Below are positions 39,689 to 53,800 of a DNA stretch of 64,000 bases, piece by piece. Position 1 is the stretch's first letter; each line of letters begins with the position of its first letter. The position numbers and the translations under genes are program-made. Source of the stretch: Polytrichum commune (lineage: Eukaryota > Streptophyta > Polytrichopsida > Polytrichales > Polytrichaceae); assembly GCA_950295325.1 (NCBI GenBank), contig OX485803.1:62141554-62205553 (forward strand). The letters are read 5' to 3'. Below the pieces are notes generated by a model that made no database searches, was not told the DNA's origin, and saw only the letters and a program-made list of their open reading frames with translations.

Positions 39689-42600
39689 ACGCTTTTAACT
39701 TACCATTCTTTATTCAACACTTTTATGTTTATGAACTAGTATGAGACATCGTGCATGGAGAGATTTGTATTATTTATATTTCATTGGTCCTTCATAGCAT
39801 TACTTAGTTGTGTGAGGCTGCTCCCTATGCTTGAATATTTGGAGTGTATGATCTTTCCATTATTTGGGGTTATCCCGCTCTTTCTTGCTAGATGTCAAGC
39901 TTGCCGGTGTTTGTGGGGTGGGACTTAGGGCCACTTCACACACGAGACTGAGAGCCCGTGACCATTACACTTCAAGCACTCTCATTGGTGGAAAAGGTGG
40001 AGCCGGTCCAAGTTCATTTCACATTATGCTTGAGGGACCAACGGAGTATGTGAATGCAAGATGGATGTAAAGTCTACATGGCATCATATGGACCATGTTT
40101 CATGGTTACTTAGATTGTTTTCAAAAACCACTTCTTGGAGGTAGGCCTAACACAAAACCAGGAGACCATGGCATTCCGAACACTCACAACCAATGGTTTA
40201 TTTATTTATTTATCATATGTGAGGACCTACATGAATAGAAATTCATTAAAATAACATTTGGTTGAGGACTTGGTCACATATGCCTTCACACTACACTTGA
40301 AGATCTATGACCACACTACATGAGTTTGGAGGTATCTTGGGACGGCCTTTGGACACTTTCTTTTGGGCTCTCACAATTTCATGGTCACGGCCCTTGGCTC
40401 GTGTGTGAAGCGTCCCTTAAGTGGTTACCGGTCCCAAGTTGTTAGTGACACACCCTGCCTACATAAGGCCCTAGGAAGGCCTACTTCAAAGGGGATGGTG
40501 GTTTGTTTGTAGAAGGACTAGCACAAGTCCATGTGTTTGCCTGCTCACACATGCTTATTAAGTAGCCAGGTTGTTGCGGCAAGAAATGTTGATTAAGTAG
40601 TCGAATTTGGACATTAGCTTGGGAAATGTCAAGGGTTTTGAAAATTTGTTCATGCATGGCTTTGTTGCGAGCTTGTCTTAATTGAATCAAATGTTTGAAT
40701 TTGTAAGGGCCCCATCTCAACCCAAAAATCCATCTTCAAAATCCAAAGATTTTTAAGAAGAAATAAAGAAATAGGGCATTCGAGTGAGACTCTATAGGGT
40801 AGCAAAAATGTAACGTAATGTCTCTCAAAAAGAGAGGAAAAGTAAGAGGTATGATCCACCCAATCTTGAGCCTTATATACTTGTAAGAACTAAGAGTTGA
40901 AGCTCCCCTCACTGGTCCTCAAGCACAAAGTTAAATGGCTCTCCTTTCATGCCTTTGGGGTGAGTTAAGTGCTCTTAACTAAAGATTGTTACTTACAAGG
41001 TGAGAACATCGTGTAATATCATAGTCCCAGCTAGTGGATCACTCCCGTTTATGTTTTAAGACTAGTAATAGATCTCCCAAGGTGGAGCTCTCTAGTCTTA
41101 TAGATAGTAGAGGCTAGTTGGAATTAGCGATAGCAAAGGTAACTAATAAATGGATATATGTTACAAAAAAATTACCTCAACAATCTTGCAAAAAGGCATA
41201 TGTGGTTCATGATCTTAGTAACAAATCTAATGTTGGATTAGACAAACATGAGGTGTTGGAATTCATCCCTTGGTGCAGCTTGAGTCCAAGCAAACATGAT
41301 GAATGTTATGCACCATGTAGCAACCTTCCACATGAAGGTAGCGACCTGCTTGGTTGACGCCTTTGGAGGCCTCTTTCTACCTACCGCACATATTTACTTG
41401 CCTACGTGTGACACTACATGCCTACTATAACCGCCACCCTTTTGCCATGAGCACATAGTAATTGCCTCCCATAGTGTATTGTATCGCACCCCACTACGAC
41501 TGCATTCCTAGGTTTTGCTTTGTAATGTCCTAAACTCGAATGAGAAAGGGTGCAACCTCATACAACTAAGTCAAATTATGCTTGTTTGCCTTATGTAGAA
41601 ATTATAAAGAAGATGATGTTCAAAATGATCATATCATGTTTCTTTATTTGACTAGATGATGATATTGATGATGATGAAGTTTGTTACCAACTTTTTTCTT
41701 CTTCCCTTCTATGAATAGGTACGTCACAATGTTGGAGACCTTATACTAAATTTCTTGGAAAATACATTTTGCCACTAGTGGGATTCGAACAATAAGTGTG
41801 ATATGCTATGAAGTTGTTTGATGTTTTAAAGTATTACACACTCCAACATGAATATTGAGCTTAGTGACAGATGATGAAAATATCATATCAATAATATGAT
41901 TTTTTAGGTGGTTATTTGGAGACCTATTCAAGAGCTAGGATTGAGTGTTGGACTTCCCCGCTTTTATGTGGCTACATGGAAACCACCACATTGTACTACC
42001 AAAGCTCGAACTAGGGACAAACAAAGCGGCTTCATCCCATGTCCTTTCATCAAGTATTTCAGGACAATCAAAATGTGCACCGGTGGAGTGAAACGGAAAG
42101 ATTACCTTTTCACACTATCCCCTTTTCATAGTACTAGGAAGGGAAACCCATAACAATTTGTAACTTTTGTTGTCATAATTGATTTCCGGATCTTCCACCA
42201 CGGATTTGCAAGGAGAAAATCTTTTCTTTTTATCGGCCGATATTGCATGCGAGGAGAGCGTGAATCAGATTGATGGTACAAATGGATGACTGGACTACAA
42301 ACACAAGTCCGGGTCATAAATCACTAGATTGTTATCTATATTCAATGAAGGTTCTATTTGTCCTTGTATGGGAGAGTTACAAGTTTGAGTTCCTCAAGAT
42401 CCAACCTTACCAAAAACCGTGAATGTTTGAAGGACGGAGGGACTTTCATTTGTTTTCCCACTTGTATTCTACCATATAATATAAAATTAATAAAAAAAAA
42501 GTATTGTTTGCCTTTTGCCATTCACACAATCAATATCTTTGTTTGGATGTACGTGCTCACACTAATGCACACATCTTTCATATGCATACGAGTTGCACAT

Positions 42601-44504
42601 TGGAAGGATCAATTGGAAACATGTCCTTCAAACTTGAGTATAAATCATGTTCTTCACACCACAATGAGAGACCTTTGCTTATATAAAAAAAGAAGGGATG
42701 ACAATACGAACGTAAAGCATGGTGTGACCAGAACATCTTCTTCTTGCGGCTAGTATTGTCACTTGTCAGTGGTGGGGTCTAGAACCTCACCTCTTATAGG
42801 CCAACTTCATTGTAGGACATAGTACACACAATCAATGTTGTTTGTTTGGATATACGAACGCATACATCTTCGAATCCTATTGAGTCTGACATTGGACGGT
42901 GTTGGAAGCATGTCCTAGAGGCTTGTATTTGACTCATGTCCTTCACAACATGGCTAGCCGATAGAGAACTTCACCTCTTGTAGGCCGACGTGATTGTACA
43001 ACATGGTACAAGTCTCTCAAGCAGCGCCCCAACAATCGTATGAGTTGAGAACAAAGATATGTTGGATGAATGTCTAGCATGCCTCTAGCATGATTCCTTT
43101 GTGAGCCACGTTTTGGATTACACAGTTTACATCTTGATCCATTTTGAGTTGACAATGGTCATTGCCAAATTATCACGATCTAATAACCAAAGTCAATCAT
43201 GAAAATTACAAATGTTACAATTTAGAATTGAAAGGATTGGGATCGGGTTAGGGTTAGCTGAATCTATGGAAGATTTTGTGTGTTTATTCTTAACATCTTA
43301 TTCCTCAACTTAAATTTTTTGTAATATTATGAAACCACCACAACAATGTTTTCTTCAACATGTGACATGTTTGAATGTTTATTAATTTTCAACATGTTAG
43401 TTGTTGTTTTCCTAAATACCCACCGCAATATTACAAGAGTGGGGGCCACAAACATTTTATGGCATTTTGATTACAAATCTATCCATTCTACATTGCTCTC
43501 CTGAGCATGTAGAAGTTTTGATTTTTGTCCTCCAATTAACCTGTTTTGCAATATCGTACACGTACCGACAACGTCAACAAAACTCTCATTATATGCAACA
43601 TCAAACCCAGATAAAATCTGTTGTCCATGTTTACTTGAATCCTAGGCAATCAATGGGGAGAACCAAGTGCTAATTACAGATGAACGGATTGAGTTTGAGA
43701 AATAACCGGTTAAAGTTCGAGACTGCAGGAAAATTACGAATCATGCTCGAGGACTCTATGGAATATACCTCGAACTCATAAAAGAAAAACCGAAAGAGCA
43801 CAACATGTAACTGATTGGACTAGGAAACACTAGGATTTTGACCAAAAAATGCCCAAAATTCTCCCCGGATGCTGATCCTAGGTTACAAGAATTACAGGCG
43901 GCTCTCCTGGACACCAAGTACAACAAAGTGGGCATTCGTGAGGAAAAACAACATAACGTACCTATCCAAGTTGAGCAATTGATTTATATGTGTATATATA
44001 TCTCTTGTGTCAGTTGTCCATGCCATCTCAGATCACTGCCGCAACATGCAAGCCATTTCGTGTCACCCTCTCATCTCCTCAGTCTCCATATTTTTTAAGC
44101 AAATTTCCGCTTCTGGTGCACCGATGTTGGATAACAGCATAGGCACAGCTATGGTGATCGCTCGCGCCTCACGTCTCCTTGCAAACAAACTCCAAGGAGT
44201 AGCTTAGGAAACCACTTCTTCAGAGCTTGAATGTTGTTGCACATTGAGTCACGACTAGTGTTTCAAGAAATTTCAAACCAAGGTTAGCCTTGCTTGTGCA
44301 AATTATGGCATGTGTAGAATGTTGCTGCGTTTGTTGCATGTTTCTCCTTGAATCAACATCTCAGACTTGCAGGTTAATGTTTGCATTGTTCTCCTCATAG
44401 TGCCCTATACTGAAAGGTGGCAGTAGCCTGCAGGCATAGACTCGGCTCTTCACGAAGCATAAGTGATCACTTATGCTTGCTTCTTCAGGACACTGATCGA
44501 ACTA

Positions 44505-44535
<31 letters not shown>

Positions 44536-45876
44536 GCTGATGCAAGTCCTGGGCATGCTTTGGGTTCTTGTTGTAGTTTGTTTTGGGTTCGGACATGACG
44601 AAATTGTCACAATTACGAAGTGGAGTAGGATTCAGGTTGCGAGTGGAGAGGAAAATGATTTAATATTTGCTCAGGTTGTGTCTTGACATTTTTTGGTAGA
44701 TGCTTTGCAGCCGAAATTTGTGTTCTAGATGGTTAGTCCAAGTATGATAGCTTTAGATAATATGCAATTTGAATTGAGTGCGATAAAGAAAAAGAAAGAA
44801 AGAAAGAAAGAAAATATACACACACACACACATACATGTAACGTCTCCACATAATGACTGTCACAACCAATGCATGTCTCAACCAACAGTTATACTTCCC
44901 ATGATGATGATGTTGACTAGGTAACCGGTTCTGCTCTTTGCAATGAGCAGAATGCATGTGTCAATACAATAAGTTATCACCTAAAGGGGACCCAAAAGTT
45001 CATCACCCCACTCCCAGCATCTAGACAGGTGATAGATGGCCTACTTTCACAGGTGGTGACTAGGATCTACACAGTTTGTAGATACTGGACAGATTATTGC
45101 TAACATAAATTGTTGCCAAATCCATCCATGCCAGTCTACAGCTTGTAGATTAATATTGCAACTGCTTCATCTTGGAAATGTTTGGAGATCTAAACTCTTA
45201 GCTAGTCTTATGGCTATTAATTGTGTACTGCTTGAAAGTACTAGCTGTCTGATTAGATTAGATTAGATTAGCTTGCATCCCTGTCAAAATACATGGACAT
45301 TAGTTTCTGATTCTACTAGTGCCTGCAGGTCTGCACACACTCTTCCAGATTGTGCACATCCGATCAGTTCTTGAGGTTTTCCAAATCAAAACATCACATA
45401 CAGCACAATACTTACAGTAAGTAACCACAATCGTGCTTCTTTAATTTGCTTCACTCTTGAATTCCTGCTCAATCGCCAAGTTGACTCCAGCGGACCGTGT
45501 GCTATACATGGTTGCTCATCAATTTTTCTATTCTGATGATGCATTGGAAAGGCATTTATCTTATGTCAATATTGTTTTTATGTCGATGCATATATGCATG
45601 CAGTGTTTTTGAGAAACAGTGACAAATCATTTAGCGCCATCGGAGACGATCGGAGTACAGGTATCAATGTCGTTTTGCGCCATCCTTGCATCCACTGTAA
45701 CAGACTTTGAAATCAATTAAACCAGATATATAGTGTCTACATCATCTGCCATGCAATGGTAAATGACTTATACATAGCTGTGTGCAAGCTCAGGAAGACT
45801 GTTGGGAGCTTAAAATTGATGCTGTCTGCAAAGATTTCATAGATAGAGTTGCATAAATCTGACTAGGTAGTAATTA
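39689..45876. other. Intergenic, no supportable gene
   Basis: Holds microsatellites (CTGT at 44505-44536, GAAA near 44785-44812, AC near 44817-44832, ATTAG near 45253-45271). Open frames such as 42358-42753 and 44417-44686 have no recognisable domain, splice context or conservation. Part of 43.6-45.8 kb is less repetitive than its surroundings, but I could not identify a gene. Confidence 0.5.
44505..44536. repeat. (CTGT)n microsatellite
   Basis: Eight perfect tetranucleotide units. Confidence 0.9.
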
Positions 45877-46173
45877 CATTAAATTTCCCTATTACTGTGG
45901 GCCACACTAATTTTAAACCCAAGCTAAATTTACAGTAGAAAATTAGTGTGGGCAACAATTTTTGATTTCCTAGAAAACTAATATGGGTGATTATTTTACT
46001 TAAGTCCTACAACTAATATTCAATGCGTTGGTTGGAAGTCTTCATATATAGACTTGGGGAAAGACCCAAGGTCTTGGACCAATGATAATTCCACCCTGAC
46101 TAGAAAGTTAGTGTGTTCCACGCTAATTATTCCCATGCTGATTTTCCATCCACATTATTAGGACTATTTAGTG
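45877..46173. mobile_element. MITE, GTGGGCCACACTAA family, copy A
   Basis: Degenerate inverted ends: CATTAAATTTCCCTATTACT at the left and ATTATTAGGACTATTTAGTG at the right. Internal TGTGGGCCACACTAATTTT and AAAATTAGTGTGGGC form further inverted pairs. About 297 bp, noncoding. Related to 46961-47267, 48560-48873 and 53150-53312. Confidence 0.75.
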
Positions 46174-46960
46174 CAGTTTCTAGACTTATCAATAAGCATA
46201 TGTTACTAGAAGATGAGTTGTGTAAATTAACTTTGTTTTGAGGCTTGACACGATTATTCAAGTGACAAAGAAGTTTCTAGCCTCAGGGAAAGTGAGTTTC
46301 CATTATAAAAGTCTAGGAAGGTCTTAGTTGTAATTTTAGCATGCATTCCACAAAGAGAGTAATCAATAAAGTAGGCATGGTTGCTTGATTGTCTTCACAA
46401 TGGAGCCCTTGGATATACAAATGCATTGGGACCTCTTAATACTAGAGCTCAACTTGAGAGCTTGAGTTTGTAATTTCTGGGAGTTTGATGTTTGGATGTG
46501 ACAACCTTTAATTTCAATAAACTCAAACTAATGAGAGCTTGAACCATTTACAAACTCTCAATAGTTTGAGCAAGTGTAAAGTGGTCATGGTTGAGTGAGA
46601 TAAAATCAAGGGGGGGGGGGGTTACTCCTATACAAAGGAGATTCATTCATGATAAGCCAAAGGATGTTTAAAAGCCTATGGATTTGGGGCCCACAAAACG
46701 AGAGCTCACAAACTCTTAACCTCCATGAGGTAGCCTAAGATTTTGACCAAGAGCTTGTGTAGAATGCGCTATCTTGTTCATGGTTGTTTCACATGGGACT
46801 GTCAAGGCGCCATCTAGGCCTTGTCCTAGTCATGGTAAAAGTGCAAGCTCTCAAGTTGAAAGTTGAAATGTAGAGTGAACTTGGGTGGACAAAGCGTGAG
46901 TAAGAGGCTCCATTCTGCCAATGAGAAGGCTCCTTCCTTCACCTCTTAATCTCTCAAGTG
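46174..46960. other. Intergenic between two MITE copies
   Basis: Includes a poly-G run (46610-46620) and repeated GAGAGCTTGA/AACTCTCA-like words. No gene recognised. Confidence 0.45.
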
Positions 46961-47267
46961 CACTAAATAGGGTCTTTACTAATCTCGGCCACATTAATTT
47001 TGAACCCATGCTAATTTCTATCAGAAAATTAGCGTGGGCCACATTAATTGCTTTTCTAGAAAATTGATGTCGGTGATTATTTTATTTTGTACTACTTTTA
47101 TCCTAAAACTAAGATTCAATGTGTTGGTCGGAAATTTTAATGAAGACTTAGAGGGAGATCTGGAGCATTGAACCCATGTTAATGTCACCTTGACTAGATA
47201 ATTAGTGTGGCCCACGTTAATTATTTCCATGCTAATATTCCACCCACGGTAATAGGACTATTTAGTG
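46961..47267. mobile_element. MITE, GTGGGCCACACTAA family, copy B
   Basis: A 307-bp element: CACTAAATAGGGTCTTTACT at the left, GGTAATAGGACTATTTAGTG at the right. The best preserved ends of the family. Confidence 0.8.
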
Positions 47268-48032
47268 TACATCTCTGGTGCACAGGGGGCCTTACTCTGC
47301 TTTTGTCATGATAAGGAGGTCAACTTCTAGTGATCCTTTTGTCAAGGTCTTTTGAATTGGCTCGTATCGGAGGTTCTGGTTTCGTGCTTGTAACTGTATC
47401 TTCATTGCAACAAAATTTTACTGGCTCTCCAAAACAAAAACAGAAAAATTAAACCTATCAAATGATGTTATCCCAGTCATCAGAGATGTGCCCTGCTCTA
47501 CTCACCATTCCAGACATAGCTCAAATACGTGCTCCAAGTTAATGTACAATTTCTTGGAAGAAAGGCAGGACGACACATAATCCGCTCAATTAACACCACG
47601 CAGGATAGTAGACCTGCTATCAAGAGGAGTCAATTCATCACCATCACTGTGGCTTCTAGTCTAAACATGTACTCAATTTGTAGCTCTGTTGGTTCATCAG
47701 AAGAAAGTTACAGTGAATCACAATAATTCCAGATAACAAACCGACGTGATAAATGTGACCTCCTTTTGAATGTATCTAAAATCTGTGGTTTTGCTCCACT
47801 GTTATATCTATGATACAAATACTATGATACAACAATTGTGGGTATACTCTTTCTTTGTTTAGGATCAATCTGCACTGATTGCATTATCCACCCTGATGCA
47901 TTATTTTACACAAAATAATCACATGTTTCAGTCTTTGTGACACCCAGAGAATCGAGTTCTGAACAAAACATCTTGACCCAAGCGTTTTTGATCACACTGC
48001 TTGCCGTTCCAATTGATTTGAGGTGCAAGACA
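47268..48032 (+). promoter_or_regulatory. Proximal upstream region of the alpha-glucosidase gene
   Basis: About 765 bp between MITE copy B and the initiator ATG; it should contain the promoter and 5' UTR. No confident TATA box, start site or cis-element could be assigned. Confidence 0.35.
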
Positions 48033-51000
48033 ATGGTGGAGGGCTCTGGGAGGTCGATGTCGTGGTCACGGTGGACAGTAATTGGAATTTTCGTTGCTGT
48101 GGGGGCCATTTCTGTGCGAGACTCGGGAGCCACAGGAGCTTCAAGGCCCTCATGGGCAAGTGAAATTGATGGTGATCAAATGATGCACGAGGTCACCAAA
48201 GTGAAGGAGTATGTGAACCAGCAGGGCTTTGAGGCGGAGCTCAAGGTCATGTCGAGTGCGAAGGATCTGGAGAAATATGGCCCAGATATCGAGACGCTTT
48301 GTGTGATTGTCAGGTAATTAAAAACTGCCAGGGGTACCCAGGTTTGAATAGAGTGCGCATTTTTATGCAGACAGTGTGCCATAGCATTACTCAGCTGATA
48401 AGCAGTGTTCATGGACCCATGTAGTACATTCGAGAATAAAGACTTCGTATGCCGGAATCCCAATGCTTCACATTGAATCTCAAGGCATATTTAATAGCTG
48501 CCAAGACATTATCAAACTGCCAAGACATTATATTATTTAATTACTGCCAAGACATTATCAAACTATTTAGTCAAGGTGGAATTAACGTGGGTCCAAGACC
48601 CTGGGTCTTGCCCCAAGTCTTCATGAAGACTTCAACCAATGCATTGAATATTAATTATAGAACAAAAATAGCACAAATAATCACCCATGTTAATTTTCTA
48701 GAATAACAATTTCTATGGGCCACGCTAAATGTTTGCTAGAAATTTAGTGTGGGTTGAAACTTCATGAAAACTCTCACATTAATTCTTAATGTGATCCACA
48801 TTAGTTCTCATTATGGAAGTTAACATGGACTCTAGAAAATTACTGTGGCCCACAGTTATAAGAATATTCAGTGGAGTTTATAAACAAGTAGTCTCTGTAC
48901 AGATAGGTTCATGTTTGCATTGGTTGGGAGCCTTTTCTGTAACTATTTGTTGGATTTTGTGGAGAGCAGCCAGTTTAGGGAAATTGAAGCTGGAAAAATC
49001 CAACACAAGAATTGCAATTTGAGCCTAGCATTATTTGCGTATATAAATTGATGAATTCAACTGAAAATGGATCCAGTGTATCCAACACTGATTGAGATTT
49101 GGCAAACCACGTACAGGAGCTTAGAGATCATATATCAATTGCAACATGCCACACTGATTTGTGGATATATAGATCACTAAGGAATCGAGTCGATAAACAA
49201 GAAACTGATACTCTATTGCTCGTCAACAGGAACCTAAGATCTAAAAATGGTTTTTTCGTGTCACATGACAGGGTTGAGAAATCAACGCGACTAAGAGTGC
49301 ACATCTCCGATTCCACAAAGACGCGTTGGGAAGTGCCCCAGAGCATCATTCCTCGGCCCACAGTGGACTCCCCTTTAAAATTAAAGAATAGTACACCACC
49401 AATGATGGCTATCACATACACCAGAAAACCATTTGGCTTTGCCATCACCCGAATCTCAAATGGTGACGTGCTATTTAACTCGACGCCACCACTAGTTACC
49501 ACCAAACACGGCGACAACAATCTCACGACGTTATTTAATGGACTGGTTTTCAAGGACCAATACCTAGAAATCTCGACCCAATTGCCGAGGGAACATTCCA
49601 CCCTTTTTGGGCTTGGGGAGACTACACGAACGGAGGGGTTGAAGCTCACAAAAGGCCGCAAATACACTCTTTGGACGACCGACAAGGAGGCTAGTTTCTA
49701 TAATATTGACTTATATGGTGCTTACCCATTTTACCTTGACGTACGTGGAACTAGTGCGGTCACTCACGGTGTGCTCCTCCTCAATAGTAATGGCATGGAA
49801 GTCACGTATAACAAGGCTAATTCGTTAACATATCGAGTGCTTGGGGGCGTGCTCGACTTCTATTTCTTCCCAGGCCCGACGCCCTTGGATGTCATTGATC
49901 AATACACTCAACTTGTCGGACGGCCCGCGGCTCAACCGTATTGGTCATTTGGTGAGCACTCTGGATCAATCTACCATCCTATCATTTGGTTGATTGTAGA
50001 ATCACAAACCTCTAGGTCCATAAACCGACAATGACTCTAAGTTATTTTGATTCAATCAACATTCAATTAAAGCCTACTGAACTTGACAAGGTTGCAATTT
50101 TGTTTCCGTATACGATAAACATATTAAACCCTGAAGGTTATGTAACATTCAACACATGTGTAAAAACACTTACTAAACATTAAACATTGGGCAAGTCTTA
50201 CACGTTGAGATGAGGGCACAATCGCAATGATGGATGTATCCAAGTTTCATTACGTAGTGTCGATTCATTGTATCGCTGATATCTTTTGGCAATGCATTTG
50301 GAGTGGTTGGTTGAAATCGTCTTCAAAATCGGTCAAGAGACTGTTTGTTGATGAAAACTGCAGGTTTCCATCAATGTCGATGGGGATATCGGAATGTGTC
50401 AGTTGACAAGGAAGTGGTGGCGAATTTCAAGAAAGCCAGAATTCCAATGGACACCATGTGGAACGACATTGATTATTCAGACAAGTACAAAGATTTCACG
50501 AATGACAAGGTTCGATTTCCACTGGATAAGTGGCGGGCCTTCGTTGACGCACTGCATGCCGATGGCCAGCACTATGTTATCCTTGTCGATCCTGGTACGT
50601 GGTAACTCTTCCACAAATATATACTGAAACATATAAATGTTATGGATGGACAATGTTCAACAAAAGATTTTTGAAACACTCGTGTTCCCAGGTGGAGACA
50701 TAAAGTAATTGGGTTTTGAATTTGAATCCACACTAGTTGCGACATCCTATGGTTATACTCTCGGGGCTCACATGAACGAACACACACTCCTTAATAATGT
50801 TATGTCAATCCAATGACACAAATGAATATCACGTAGGACTTGGAGATCCCTTTCGTTGCCTGCATCACACAACCTTAACCTTTAGATTCATATCATATCA
50901 ACACTGATTGTACATCGATTCAATCACATCACACTACAAACAGTGATTCAATGCCCAGAATAGTCATTTGTTTATATGTGTGGTAGGATGAAAGCTGAGT

Positions 51001-52951
51001 TGAAGCAATGCTAAGTGAATAATGATTGACTCGAATGTTGAATTTAGCATTGTTAAGATATTACACCCTGAATCAGAAATGTAATGATACTGACCACAAA
51101 GAAATGTCTTTACTCAACTTTATAAGATGCGATCCATACAATAACATTCCCTGACAAATTATCTATAACTCCTTCCGGGGCCTTATTTTGGTTATCTGGT
51201 TACCGTCCTCTGTATAGATCCCACACTTGAAAAAAAACCAGCGTCGTCTAGGCTCTTCTTCAATCATGCTTGCTACTCCCGGATCCGGCGTTTATATCTT
51301 ATCATTCTGTCTACGAGACACTAACTCAGCATTGAAAATTGGCCGTGACTTTGCAATTTGAGCAGGTATCGCGACGGCGTACAATGACTATGGCACCTAC
51401 TTGCGGGGTGTGAAGGAGGACATTTTCCTGAAGAACCAAAGGGGAGAGAACTACCTCGGGCAGGTGTGGCCGGGCCCCGTCTACTACCCCGACTTCCTCA
51501 ACCCCAAGGGAGTGAAGTGGTGGACAAACGAGGTGCAAATGTTCCACGACCAGTTGCCGTTCGACGGGATGTGGATCGACATGAACGAGGTCTCCAACTT
51601 CTGCACGGGCACGTACTGCAAGTGGAACGGCACGATCGTGACGGACATGGCGCACATCACCGAGTGCTATTTGCATTGCGAGGACTCGCACACCAAGTAC
51701 GACCACCCCGCATTCCGCCTGAACCACGTCGGCACGTATGAGGTCCTCGCGAACAAGACGGCGGGGATGACGGTGCGACACTACGACGGGACGATCGAGT
51801 ACAACGCGCACAGCTTGTACGGGATCGCGGAATCTGCAGCGACGAAGCTCGCGCTAACGGCCGTGAGGAAGAAGCGCCCGTTCCTCCTCTCGCGCTCGAC
51901 GTTCGTGGGGTCGGGGGCGTACGGGGCGCACTGGACAGGGGACAACAGCGCGACGTACACGGACCTCGCATACTCAATCGTCACCGTGATGAATGCGGGC
52001 ATCGTCGGGATCCCGATGGTGGGCGCCGACATCTGCGGCTTCAATGGCGACGTCACTGAGGAGCTCTGCGGCCGGTGGATCCAGGTAGGGGCATTCCACC
52101 CGTTCTCACGAGCCCACAACAACATTGCGAACAAAGGGAAGGAGTTTTACCAGTGGGAGCGAGTCACAACACAAGCCCGGGGCGCGCTCGAGATGCGTTA
52201 CAAGCTACTGCCCTACTTCTACACGCTGAGCTACGAGGCGCACACGAAGGGCTACCCAATTGTGCGGCCTTTGTTCTTCGCGTTCCTCACCGACCCCAAG
52301 GCACGGGACGTCTCGTACCAGTTCTTGATCGGGAACCACGTCCTCGTGTCACCGGTCCTCGCCGCAAACACAAGCTCGGTGGTGGCCTACTTTCCGAAAG
52401 GCACCTGGTATAACCTCTTCGACTGGTCGAAAATCATCAGCACGGGCGAGAATGTCACCCTCCACGCTCCCTGGGACACCATCAACGTCCACGTACACGA
52501 GGGCGCCATCATTCCGCTGCAAGAGAGCGCATTGACATCCACGGCGGCACGGAAAACGCCTTTCACATTAGTCGTCGCATTCGCACACGGCGCATCAGCG
52601 GGCCGGGCACACGGGTACGTCTTCCTCGACAGCGGAGAAGACATCAAGATGGAACTCAAGCCACACAAATCCACGCTCGTCACTTTCGACGCAACGCATC
52701 GTGGCAAAGGGGGCACATTGCGGTTGCGTGCGATTCATGGGGAGTTTGCGCTCAAGGAGCATTGGGTCGTGGAGCACGTCGTGCTTCTGGGTGCGGCGGG
52801 TGGCTTCATTGACTCGGAGTCGCCATCCTTGGAATTGAACGACGAAATCGTGAGTGATGCGAAATTCTCACGAGATGGATCCAATCTGCACATGGCCGGC
52901 CTTCGCCTCCCGCTAGGCGGGGATTGTGAGCTGAAATGGGGCATCCAGTAA
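48033..52951 (+). CDS. Plant GH31 alpha-glucosidase (or alpha-xylosidase), secreted/vacuolar
   Basis: Retaining glycoside hydrolase releasing terminal alpha-glucose (or alpha-xylose) from oligosaccharides, starch breakdown products or xyloglucan. Exons: 48033-48313, 49272-49951, 50364-50594, 51366-52951; all GT-AG, phases close to 2778 bp, 925 aa, normal for the family. I chose ATG 48033 because it precedes a signal-peptide-like core ([13 protein letters not shown]); a frame upstream lacks an ATG. The N-terminal beta-sandwich holds [17 protein letters not shown]. The barrel begins near [20 protein letters not shown]. The nucleophile motif [10 protein letters not shown] gives D469 and [10 protein letters not shown] gives the acid/base D590. 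The C-terminal beta domains end in a predicted Gly/Leu-rich stretch. Substrate preference cannot be read from sequence. The last exon is strikingly GC-rich compared with exons 1-3. Intron 1 contains a MITE. Confidence 0.95.
48560..48873. mobile_element. MITE, GTGGGCCACACTAA family, copy C, inside alpha-glucosidase intron 1
   Basis: Inverted relative to copies A and B. It lacks about 60 bp of one end but keeps ATTTAGTCAAGGTGGAATTA, AGACCCTGGGTCTTGCCCCA, GTGGCCCACAGTTATAAG and a terminal ATTCAGTG. It lies between exon 1 and exon 2. Confidence 0.7.
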
Positions 52952-53800
52952 CGAAATACTATCAACTAGCAAGGCTTATTAATAAGTTGTGTACCATATG
53001 TGCTACTGTGTTGTTGTATGGGAGGTGCGCTTTGTTTTCTTTTTGAAGTGGGCGAAGTATGAGAGGCCTCCATATATAAATGATGACTTGTTGGAAAGAC
53101 CTTGGGAAGAGACCCATAACACATACTCCTCACCGACTTGAATCATTGGAGTACACTAAAGATGTGAATTAGTGTGGCCCACATTACTCATTGTCGTGCA
53201 ATCACTTGGTGGTTAATATACATACATGACAAGTCACAAAGACCATTCTAATTAACATGGCACACCAATTTTTTCATGCCACATTAAATCCAAATTTTTA
53301 GTGTAGTTGGATCAACCCAAGATACAAATATCATAAGAATGTACTTCTAATATGTAAACATTCATAGAAAGTTTGTTTTTTTGGTAGATTAAACTCATCA
53401 AAACACTGCGCCAGTTGCTTTTCTATACCATAATATATTCAATAACTTCCTCCATTTCAAGCATCTTTTGTGGCCATCTAGTTTATTTCTTTATCGTGAT
53501 TGTTTAAAAAAAAATGCACACATAACATATATAAGGCCTTGCCTACCCCAATTCTCATAACCTTATCCCTAGCTTCCATACTCCAATCTTACCAAGCCCT
53601 TGTTCTCATTAATTAGTTATTGCCAAATTTTATGTCTAAACATCTATGTACGTGGCTACCCACATGGAATGTGGGTTTACATTAGGGTCTAGGACCATGA
53701 AACTTGGGGTCCAAAATACTTCTTAATGGACCTTATTTTTGGACTCAAGATTGATTCTCAAACTTGTGAGGAGTATTTTATCTTAGTGAGGAACACCCAA
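52952..53800. other. 3' flank of the alpha-glucosidase gene
   Basis: Contains the probable 3' UTR and a diverged fourth GTGGGCCACACTAA-family copy (about 53150-53312, with AATTAGTGTGGCCCACATTA). No other gene recognised. Confidence 0.5.

Noticed and set aside
41766-41790. GATTCGAAC, complement of a tRNA B-box
   Set aside because: No A-box at the proper distance and no cloverleaf could be drawn, so no tRNA gene is claimed.
51326-51811. 161-codon open frame antisense to alpha-glucosidase exon 4
   Set aside because: It overlaps a firmly identified GH31 exon and is explained by the high GC content, which removes stop codons.
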